Assembly: GCA_937880095.1 (NCBI GenBank)
Contig: CALFLK010000012.1
Span: forward strand, 62,001 to 126,000
Reading direction: 5' to 3'
DNA length: 64,000 nucleotides
DNA from: an uncultured Faecalibacterium sp.
Lineage (GTDB): Bacteria > Bacillota > Clostridia > Oscillospirales > Ruminococcaceae
The notes beneath the pieces were generated by a model. It was not told where the DNA came from. It searched no databases and saw only the letters and a list, made by a program, of their open reading frames with translations. Positions 58,790-64,000 of this stretch are shown here, piece by piece; within the stretch, counting starts at the first letter, position 1; each line of letters begins with the position of its first letter. Position numbers and translations under genes: made by a program.

Positions 58790-60424
58790 TTACCAAGGTC
58801 TCTGAAAAACTTCTATTTTACTGCTTGTGAGACTTTGAGCGTATTCTGCCAGCATTGCCATACCGTCGGGAACATCGTCATGTTTGTTTTTTCCGGCAAC
58901 GGTGTAGGAACAAAGCATTTCCATCATTTTTCCGTAATCAGACTTTTTCTTGTAAAGCGAAGCGTCTTTGAACAGGCAATGTTCTTTGACCCAAGCACTA
59001 TTGACAATGATTTTGGTTTCTTTGTTGGCGGTAGTGAACTTGGTAGTAATATGAGTAATACCGCCTTTTTTCTTAACTTCCTCCTGTATCTTTTCGGCAA
59101 CTCTACGCCCGGCAGAGTTACTTTCAAAACGACACATTTTAACCTTGTCTCTCAAAAGAATTTCTACAAGCCTTGCGTCAACGATGTTCGGTAGACCATT
59201 ATCACACACGCAATCGTCAATGTAATAATCTTGACCGAAAACATACGCAACAGGGAGGAAAGCGTAGTCAGCACCTTTGTCTTTCGTATCACAAATTCCG
59301 ATAATACCGTCCGGCTCGTCTCCGGGAAGCTCAAAATAGCGGCGAAGCTCGTCCTCTGCATAAACAAGACCCTCACGCTCAATCGGTTCATTCATGTACA
59401 AAGCTCGCCAGCTCACATCGTCCATGATGTTTCGTTGCTCATGGTAAAACCTTGTAGAGAATCCGACACCGTAAGCGTAATCGAAATTCGATTCATCGTT
59501 TTCGTCAAGTGCCGGAACAACGATAAATTTCGCTCGGTCACTATTGGCGTATTCTCGCTCAAGTCTACCGATTACATCGTGAACCGACCAGCGAGTAGCG
59601 ATATGAAGTTCCTTACAATGGTCTCCGATTTTACGCTGTCTCAAGTCAGTAGTGTAGGTTTCCCACAACTTATCAAGTCGTTCCTTAGACAAAGCCACTT
59701 CAATACCCGATACTAAATCGTCACAGTAAAGTAGGGTTGCCGCACGATACAAACCAGCATTACCAGTACCGATAGAAGTAAATTCCAAGGTCTCAAAACG
59801 CTGTCTCTTGTCAATATCAATTCGACAATCCTTGGCGTTTGTATTTGCCACTTTGAGTGCCGGAAATACATCGTGCCACAGATAATCTCCGTCCTTTGCT
59901 AAGATTCTCAAACACTCGTCATAAACACCTCGAATGAAAGCGTTGGAGTGAGAGCCTGTAAGCATTGGCTCATTCGGTAGTCTGCCAGCAAGCCATGTCA
60001 GATAAAAAATTGCAAGGGTGGTTTTACCGCTACCGGGAGGGAGAGAGACCGCCAACAAGTCCAGCTTATCGTCAGCGAGTTCCTGTAGTGCGTCTACAAC
60101 CTGTTTCAACACCTTTCTACGAGGTGGATAAAATTTCTTATCGGGTTCTCTGTTCCATTCCACATATAACAAGTAGGAATCGAAATCATGTGGAGCGGCG
60201 GCAAGTAATACTCGCTTATGCAAATCAAAAAACTTATACATTTCTTTTGCGTCTGATAGAGAGGGGACAATTCTCTCTAAATCCTCAGACAGCAATTTCA
60301 AATATTTCACACCGAGCGAAACATCTGTTTTCATAGCTTCTTTACACATATAATGCAAATCCTCACAGGGTCTAAATTGCCCGGTCTTTGCTTGTGCATG
60401 AATCTGTTTCAATAACTGTTCCAT
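58790..60424 (-). CDS. Terminase large subunit
   Basis: 544 residues from the ATG at 60424 (AGGAGG upstream). The N-terminal ATPase has Walker A in VSLPPGSGKTTLAIFYLTW and Walker B with LLYCDDLVSG. The C-terminal nuclease has ICDTKDKGADYAFLPVA (metal-binding Asp) and later acidic residues (DDVPDGMAML). It packages DNA through the portal encoded next. No small-subunit gene is recognisable upstream. Confidence 0.95.
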   Translation of the reverse strand: MEQLLKQIHAQAKTGQFRPCEDLHYMCKEAMKTDVSLGVKYLKLLSEDLERIVPSLSDAKEMYKFFDLHKRVLLAAAPHDFDSYLLYVEWNREPDKKFYPPRRKVLKQVVDALQELADDKLDLLAVSLPPGSGKTTLAIFYLTWLAGRLPNEPMLTGSHSNAFIRGVYDECLRILAKDGDYLWHDVFPALKVANTNAKDCRIDIDKRQRFETLEFTSIGTGNAGLYRAATLLYCDDLVSGIEVALSKERLDKLWETYTTDLRQRKIGDHCKELHIATRWSVHDVIGRLEREYANSDRAKFIVVPALDENDESNFDYAYGVGFSTRFYHEQRNIMDDVSWRALYMNEPIEREGLVYAEDELRRYFELPGDEPDGIIGICDTKDKGADYAFLPVAYVFGQDYYIDDCVCDNGLPNIVDARLVEILLRDKVKMCRFESNSAGRRVAEKIQEEVKKKGGITHITTKFTTANKETKIIVNSAWVKEHCLFKDASLYKKKSDYGKMMEMLCSYTVAGKNKHDDVPDGMAMLAEYAQSLTSSKIEVFQRPW

Positions 60425-60445
60425 AATACCTCCTGTAAACAAAGA

Positions 60446-60495
60446 AAAGGTGCGTTACCGTTCTGAGATTTAACTCATTGCGATAACGCACCTTT
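60446..60495 (-). ncRNA. Structured RNA element, copy A (terL leader)
   Basis: A 12-bp outer stem AAAGGTGCGTTA/TAACGCACCTTT encloses exactly 26 nt with an inner TGAG/CTCA stem. It lies between the 60508 gene and terL. On the minus strand it is followed by TCTTTG, so it may also end the upstream transcript. Its relation to copy B (58620-58667) argues that it is more than a terminator. Confidence 0.6.
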
Positions 60496-60507
60496 CAAAT
60501 TTCAAAT

Positions 60508-61083
60508 TTATTCTGTTTGATAAAAGACATTTCCGTGTCCGTCTCTAACACTTACAACTATATCGTTTTGTTCATAAATATACCATATATGTTCCATGTC
60601 CATATAAGCTGAATATCTTTTACCATTAGCCCAATCTTCAATCTGCTCCCAGTCATACACATGGGATAAATCGTAATGAAATACACCGACTTTACTTTTA
60701 TCTGTTAGCTCCATTCCCTCAAGGACTGTTTTGAGACTTTCTGCAAATTCAACAGATGTATCATTTTTTTCAGCGAATTTTTCAATGTCTGTTTTTTCCT
60801 TGGGTTTTTTGTTTTCTTCGGTCGTTGGTTTCGACGTTTCAGAAGTTACTTTGGATTCTTCTGTTTGTTTTTCGACCGTTTCGATTTCTTCTTTAGGTTT
60901 ATCTATTGAAGTAGGAGTGATGATAATACATATTATTAGAACTAACAGAAATCCAAGAGTAGATAATCCAAATATCTTTCTGTTGTGTTTTTTCCGAATA
61001 GTCTGAATAATGAAAACTATAAATGTTATCAATATTCCTATCATGCTTATAATTTCAATCAAACCAAGTAAAAGCATATCCAT
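60508..61083 (-). CDS. Membrane protein of unknown function in the prophage accessory block
   Basis: 191 residues. Two hydrophobic segments at the N-terminus (IEIISMIGILITFIVFIIQ and FGLSTLGFLLVLIICIII) are followed by a Glu/Lys/Thr linker (about residues 60-100). The C-terminal globular domain contains DWEQIEDWANGKRYSAYMDM and DIVVSVRDGHGNVFYQTE. I recognise no family. AT-rich with codons unlike the structural genes, it is probably a lysogeny-expressed cargo gene. Confidence 0.7.
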   Translation of the reverse strand: MDMLLLGLIEIISMIGILITFIVFIIQTIRKKHNRKIFGLSTLGFLLVLIICIIITPTSIDKPKEEIETVEKQTEESKVTSETSKPTTEENKKPKEKTDIEKFAEKNDTSVEFAESLKTVLEGMELTDKSKVGVFHYDLSHVYDWEQIEDWANGKRYSAYMDMEHIWYIYEQNDIVVSVRDGHGNVFYQTE

Positions 61084-61088
61084 ATTTC

Positions 61089-61304
61089 TTAATCCTCCTT
61101 TTTAGGAACATAAGTAAGCTGAATATCATAACCCAATTCCTCTAACATTGCCACGAATGTTTTGTTTACAAGACCGTCCTTTTTTTTCAATATGCGATTT
61201 ACATATTGACCTGTCGTTCCGATTTTTTCTCCAAGTTGTGCTTGGGTTACGTTAGCTCCAAGACATTTAACCTTTACATCGAGTTCAATATTGTTTATTA
61301 CCAT
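61089..61304 (-). CDS. Small XRE-type DNA-binding protein
   Basis: 71 residues. A helix-turn-helix (TQAQLGEKIGTTGQYVNRIL) is followed by MLEELGYDIQLTYVPKKE, a C-terminal strand resembling those in the two other small HTH genes nearby. It has its own promoter inside an inverted repeat, suggesting autoregulation. It is a candidate lysogeny regulator. Confidence 0.85.
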   Translation of the reverse strand: MVINNIELDVKVKCLGANVTQAQLGEKIGTTGQYVNRILKKKDGLVNKTFVAMLEELGYDIQLTYVPKKED

Positions 61305-61320
61305 AATAATATCCTCCTTT

Positions 61321-61356
61321 TTGTTGTATTATAACACAAAATAGATTATACAACAA
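61321..61356 (-). promoter_or_regulatory. Promoter of the 61304 regulator within a 9-bp inverted repeat
   Basis: On the minus strand TTGTTG, a 17-nt spacer and TATAAT lie between TTGTTGTAT and ATACAACAA, a perfect 9-bp inverted repeat. It overlaps the 3' end of the recombinase gene. Confidence 0.65.
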
Positions 61357-61915
61357 TCATTTTATACCATTTGCTTCGACTTATACCTAATTCCTCACAG
61401 CATTGCTTGACTGTCATAACACCGTCTTTTTGTAATTTTTGGTATTTCTCCAATTTTTCGAGAGGTATTACAATTTTAGGTCTACCGTCTACACGAATAC
61501 CTTTACTTCGTGCGATTTCTTTTCCCTCTGTTGTTCGCTGAACAATCATATCTCTTTCAAATTCCGCAAAACCAAGCATTACGGTACGAATGAGTTTCCC
61601 GGTAGGAGAGTTATCCATTATTCCTAAATTGAGAATATGAACCGTAACACCACTGTCAATCAATGATTCTATTAGCTCAATGCCCTGTGAAGCACTTCGG
61701 GCAAATCGGTCTAATTTTGTAACAATCAATTTATCGCCTGTCGTAAGAACAGATTTTAATTTATCAAATTCCGGGCGTTCAGTTTTAGTTCCTGTAAAAG
61801 AATCACAGAAGATTTTTTCTGCCCCGGCTTCTTTAAGAGAGTTGGTCTGAGATTCAAGGCTGTTTCCGTCTCTAGCTTGACCTTTTGTCGAAACACGAGC
61901 ATATCCATAAATCAT
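61346..61915 (-). CDS. Small serine recombinase (resolvase/invertase type)
   Basis: 189 residues. The catalytic serine is in YGYARVST near the N-terminus. LIVTKLDRFARSASQGIELI provides the conserved Asp/Arg set, and GFAEFERDMIVQRTTEG is the dimer E helix. A C-terminal helix-turn-helix follows (VMTVKQCCEELGISRSKWYK). It is far too short for a large serine integrase, so it is more likely a resolvase/invertase acting on a nearby inversion or resolution site. No invertible segment is apparent. It follows a small HTH gene in the same operon. Confidence 0.92.
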   Translation of the reverse strand: MIYGYARVSTKGQARDGNSLESQTNSLKEAGAEKIFCDSFTGTKTERPEFDKLKSVLTTGDKLIVTKLDRFARSASQGIELIESLIDSGVTVHILNLGIMDNSPTGKLIRTVMLGFAEFERDMIVQRTTEGKEIARSKGIRVDGRPKIVIPLEKLEKYQKLQKDGVMTVKQCCEELGISRSKWYKMIVV

Positions 61916-61930
61916 AACAATACCTCCTCG

Positions 61931-62155
61931 TTAATCATAGTCAAGCACATATTCCTCAGAACTTTCAGTGCTTTGTGCAATCAACTGGAATCCCATTACT
62001 TCAAGCATTCTCACAAAAGTACCGACTTTCAAATCATTCCTATGAAGCATTTGATATACATTTTCTTTTGTACCAAAATCTCCGTAGTCAGCAAGGTCAT
62101 TAAGACTTGTACTTGAATCGTTCATTATTGTTTGAATTATTTCTATTGCTGTCAT
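61931..62155 (-). CDS. Small HTH regulator (recombinase-linked)
   Basis: 74 residues, MTAIEIIQTIMNDSSTSLND. It has an HTH-like core (LADYGDFGTKENVYQMLHR) followed by FVRMLEVMGFQLIAQS. The ending is similar in pattern to the 61089 and 62473 proteins. GAGGAGG precedes the ATG. It lies 15 bp before the recombinase gene, so probably co-expressed. Confidence 0.75.
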   Translation of the reverse strand: MTAIEIIQTIMNDSSTSLNDLADYGDFGTKENVYQMLHRNDLKVGTFVRMLEVMGFQLIAQSTESSEEYVLDYD

Positions 62156-62216
62156 TTCTACACCTCCTCGTTAAGTATTTGATATTTTTTACCTAAACCT
62201 CGTTTATATAAACAAT

Positions 62217-62456
62217 CTATATAGCCAGTTTGTTACAACCGTTAAGTGTTTGATGTTTTTCAGCAAGGTCTCTAAGTTCTTGCATAATGAAATCATCAAA
62301 ATGTTTGAATCCTTTTACAGTTTTGAAATGCCCTTTGTATTTCGGATTGTACCAGTCAAATCTTACAACTTCTTTCCCTATAATTGGATTTTCCCAAAAA
62401 TCAACTTCGGAATATCTCAAATTTCTTTCTTCTAAAATTTTATCAATATTTTTCAT
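62217..62456 (-). CDS. Small phage protein of unknown function
   Basis: 79 residues from the ATG at 62456 (GAGGAGAATT upstream); a longer frame overlaps the gene before it. It contains FWENPIIGKEVVRFDWYNPK and FKHFDDFIMQELRDLAEKH. No recognisable domain; soluble. It lies between two small HTH genes. Confidence 0.65.
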   Translation of the reverse strand: MKNIDKILEERNLRYSEVDFWENPIIGKEVVRFDWYNPKYKGHFKTVKGFKHFDDFIMQELRDLAEKHQTLNGCNKLAI

Positions 62457-62472
62457 AATAATTCTCCTCAAT

Positions 62473-62781
62473 TTAGTTTGATTCTTCATCGGATAGGAGA
62501 GCGTCTAAATCCATTTCTGAGGATTTATTGGCTTCTCCGATTATATAACCCTCTTTAGGAACTCGAGCCGAGGAGGGTATAACTACCACTTTATAATCCA
62601 TTACTTGTACCATTTCTGATAAGAGAGATACAGGTATGTCTTTCCTTGGCTTACCTTTTCTTGGTTGAGTGTCAATTCTGTCCCAAAGTGCCGCTGGTGT
62701 AATACCCAACCTATTCGCTAATGTTGCGTTTGTGATATTCAACTTTGACATGATGTCTTTTATTATTTCTCGTCCGTTCAT
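62473..62781 (-). CDS. Small Cro/C1-like regulator
   Basis: 102 residues. A helix-turn-helix (NITNATLANRLGITPAALWDRI) is followed by a basic loop (RKGKPRKD), then LLSEMVQVMDYKVVVIP and an acidic tail (MDLDALLSDEESN). AGGAGG precedes the ATG. It is the first gene of the accessory operon, behind a promoter region with 15-bp direct repeats. Confidence 0.8.
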   Translation of the reverse strand: MNGREIIKDIMSKLNITNATLANRLGITPAALWDRIDTQPRKGKPRKDIPVSLLSEMVQVMDYKVVVIPSSARVPKEGYIIGEANKSSEMDLDALLSDEESN

Positions 62782-62819
62782 AATCGAACACCTCCTTATG
62801 CTTAGATTATAATAATAAA

Positions 62820-62849
62820 GTGTTTTCTTGTCAAGTGTTTTCTTGTCAA
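62820..62849 (-). promoter_or_regulatory. Tandem 15-bp repeats carrying TTGACA (promoter/operator of the accessory operon)
   Basis: TTGACAAGAAAACAC occurs twice in perfect tandem on the minus strand, with a partial third TTGACAAG just upstream. The last copy is followed by TTATTATAATCT. Each repeat supplies a perfect -35; the best -10 spacing is slightly off (14 or 16 nt). Probable regulator-controlled promoter. Confidence 0.55.
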
Positions 62850-62906
62850 GTATTCTCTTTTTATAATTTTGGGGAATTTAAGCCACTCCCTCCCCCGGTT
62901 TCGGCT

Positions 62907-62936
62907 GGCGTATATCCCCCACCGGGGGAACACGCC
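62907..62936. other. GC-rich two-part hairpin in an AT-rich non-coding gap
   Basis: GGCGT and ACGCC enclose CCCCC-ACC-GGGGG. It stands out in AT-rich sequence between the early-gene terminators and the regulator promoter (62850-62968). No coding sequence is seen in this gap. Confidence 0.4.
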
Positions 62937-62968
62937 GCAAGCTAACACAACAACCCAACCAGCAGAAC

Positions 62969-63024
62969 AAAAAAAAAAAAACCTTTTCAAGGGTATAAAA
63001 CAAGCCCGGTTATATAACCGGGCT
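62969..63024 (-). terminator. Double terminator of the early-gene transcript
   Basis: On the minus strand GCCCGG/CCGGGC (63004-63023), followed by TTGTTTT, is the first structure. CCTT-GAA-AAGG with a 13-T run (62969-62981) is the second. Confidence 0.75.
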
Positions 63025-63028
63025 ATAA

Positions 63029-63097
63029 TTACAATCTTTTCAATAAATTCGCTAATATGAACAACGGGGCAAACAATATGCCTAAAACTATTAACAT
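63029..63097 (-). CDS. Very small hydrophobic peptide
   Basis: 22 residues, MLIVLGILFAPLFILANLLK plus RL: a single membrane helix with a basic end. GAGGAGG lies 11 nt upstream, overlapping the end of the preceding gene. It is the last gene before a double terminator. Coding status is supported by the ribosome site and hydrophobic pattern only. Confidence 0.5.
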   Translation of the reverse strand: MLIVLGILFAPLFILANLLKRL

Positions 63098-63259
63098 TTA
63101 CTTTTCTACCTCCTCATTATGCAAAAATACAATATAATTAAAAACTTGTGTAAATTCATCGGCGGACAATTCCGCTAATATTTTTAACAACGCTGGGGTT
63201 AATTGTTCAAATTGTTTTTGAGCTTTTGTTTTTGGTATTGTAAATTTTAATTCATTCAT
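63098..63259 (-). CDS. Small phage protein of unknown function
   Basis: 53 residues, MNELKFTIPKTKAQKQFEQL followed by a helical end. Its start overlaps the stop of the preceding gene (ATGA), indicating translational coupling. I recognise no family. Confidence 0.65.
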   Translation of the reverse strand: MNELKFTIPKTKAQKQFEQLTPALLKILAELSADEFTQVFNYIVFLHNEEVEK

Positions 63260-63561
63260 GCTACAACCTCCACAATTTTAATAACTTGATTTTTCAATGC
63301 TTTTCTTATATCTGTTTTATTCAATGCGTACATTTCAATAATACCGTTGTATTTCGTTTTTACCCAAAAGCAACGCATATATTCAGCATAGGGAACACAC
63401 CAGCCGGAACACTTAAAAACCGGGTTTGTTGTGGCAATATGTAAGGCTTTTAACTTGCTTTTGTCTCCATTATCCCACGCAACCAACGCCGCCGGAATTT
63501 TACAAGATAAAACACTTTCAAACGGTGGAACGTCCCACGAAACAAATTTATAATGATACAT
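63256..63561 (-). CDS. Phage early protein of unknown function
   Basis: 101 residues, MYHYKFVSWDVPPFESVLSC, with several Trp and Cys residues (CSGWCVPYAEYMRCFWV). Soluble. GGGGGTTGT precedes the ATG. No domain recognised. It lies in an early-gene operon with the 63574 gene. Confidence 0.65.
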   Translation of the reverse strand: MYHYKFVSWDVPPFESVLSCKIPAALVAWDNGDKSKLKALHIATTNPVFKCSGWCVPYAEYMRCFWVKTKYNGIIEMYALNKTDIRKALKNQVIKIVEVVA

Positions 63562-63573
63562 AATACAACCCCC

Positions 63574-63837
63574 TTAAACAACTGTAAAACGCTTGTAGCT
63601 TGTTTCTTTGCTGTATTGCTGGAATACTTCCGGCAATTCTTTTTTAATTGCGGAACTGTCAAGGCGTGAGCTTGTGACCGTCTTAAAAGTAGCTTTTGCC
63701 GCTCCCTCTGTCATTGTTTCAGCGTCCCCCATAATAAGCAATATATCGGCTTTTATACTGTCGTTCATTGCTTCCAACTCCTCAATTAAACGCTTGTTTT
63801 CTCTGTATTCATTGCATAGCTTTTCAAATCTTTTCAT
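63574..63837 (-). CDS. Phage recombination-associated small protein
   Basis: 87 residues. An N-terminal helix (YRENKRLIEELEAMNDSIKA) is followed by MGDAETMTEGAAKATFKTVT, SSRLDSSAIKKELPEVFQQY and a terminal SYKRFTVV. This pattern is commonly found in Firmicutes phages next to YqaJ-type exonuclease and RecT genes. Those genes would lie beyond the window edge. The precise role is unknown. Confidence 0.7.
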   Translation of the reverse strand: MKRFEKLCNEYRENKRLIEELEAMNDSIKADILLIMGDAETMTEGAAKATFKTVTSSRLDSSAIKKELPEVFQQYSKETSYKRFTVV

Positions 63838-63838
63838 T

Positions 63839-64000
63839 TTATAACGCCCCCGTTTCTAATAATTTATAAATAATTTTTTCATCTTCTGCCGGAATCGGGA
63901 AATATACCCAGCTTGTACCGTATTTATAACCGCATACCGGGCAAGCCTTAGAAAGTAACCCGTCGGGGTGTTCGCTTTCTTTTAACCAGCCTAAAGCCTT
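63839..64000 (-). CDS. Phage early protein, C-terminal part
   Basis: The last 53 codons of a gene that continues past the window. It contains CPVCGYKYGTSWVYFPIP, a CxxC knuckle, and ends KIIYKLLETGAL. Its stop lies 1 bp before the next start codon. Family not recognisable from this fragment. Confidence 0.65.
   Translation of the reverse strand, partial: KALGWLKESEHPDGLLSKACPVCGYKYGTSWVYFPIPAEDEKIIYKLLETGAL

Larger units (their letters stand above)
38540..64000. mobile_element. Siphovirus-type prophage downstream of ssrA (left part; continues past the window)
   Basis: From just after tmRNA to the window end nearly all genes are phage genes on the minus strand with lower G+C than the host. 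The modules run right to left: early/regulatory, terminase, portal, scaffold, capsid, connectors, tail, DGR, lysis. The lysis module next to ssrA suggests this is one prophage end and that the 3' end of ssrA is the attachment site, as is common. No integrase, attachment repeat or replication module lies within the window, so the insertion site is inferred. Confidence 0.88.

Noticed and set aside
61346..61915. Serine recombinase as the prophage integrase
   Set aside because: At 189 residues it lacks the large C-terminal domain of serine integrases and sits mid-prophage, not at an end.

Overview
The window looks like the chromosome of a gut-type Clostridia, probably Oscillospirales (Faecalibacterium/Ruminococcaceae-like). 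That placement is an inference from gene content and order: a uronate cluster, mreBCD-pbp2-minD-mgsA, SRP RNA-dnaX-ybaB-recR-smpB-ssrA, and a GGGtGRT gene. Roughly the first 38.5 kb is host core genome. From the 3' end of ssrA (tmRNA) to the right edge it is a siphovirus-type prophage with visibly lower G+C and nearly every gene on the minus strand.

Host part. 0-4 kb is a minus-strand glucuronate operon read eda(KDPG aldolase-VOC fusion) > kdgK > uxaC > GH2 glycosidase (cut by the window edge). It faces a divergent FCD-type GntR regulator across a promoter region with palindromic operator candidates. 5-10.4 kb holds a CPBP protease, tadA, an SDR with an acidic extension, rpoD, an AI-2E exporter-family gene and tRNA-Gly. 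10.5-13.5 kb (minus) holds an ECF sigma/DUF4349 pair and hisS. 13.6-19.6 kb holds an OFA-type MFS carrier, DUF1846, a small gene coupled to an ArsR-DUF2087 regulator, and a NifU-like/GGGtGRT pair with highly biased codons. 19.8-24.6 kb (minus) holds an SPFH/NfeD pair, a GH13-tail-like protein and glycogen phosphorylase. 24.8-34.5 kb holds zapA, peptidase U32, dut, maf, mreBCD, PBP2, a MinD-like ATPase and mgsA. 34.6-38.5 kb holds SRP RNA, dnaX, ybaB, recR, smpB and tmRNA.

Prophage. Late genes run right to left: terL, portal, scaffold, capsid, four head-tail connector/completion proteins, tail tube, a tail chaperone pair joined by a -1 frameshift (GGGAAAC), a repeat-rich tape measure, tail tip, then a complete diversity-generating retroelement (DGR), small membrane proteins, a multidomain endolysin and a holin next to ssrA. 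The DGR has a variable receptor-binding protein with a 3' variable repeat (VR), a downstream hairpin, an Avd-like gene, a template repeat (TR) and a reverse transcriptase. All 17 TR/VR differences over 86 aligned positions fall at template adenines.

Two intergenic elements, before terL and before portal, share a 26-nt insert, a conserved core and compensatory base changes. They look like copies of one structured RNA. Upstream of terL is an AT-rich block with a small serine recombinase and several small HTH genes, and further right are early phage genes that continue past the window. No integrase or second attachment site is visible.
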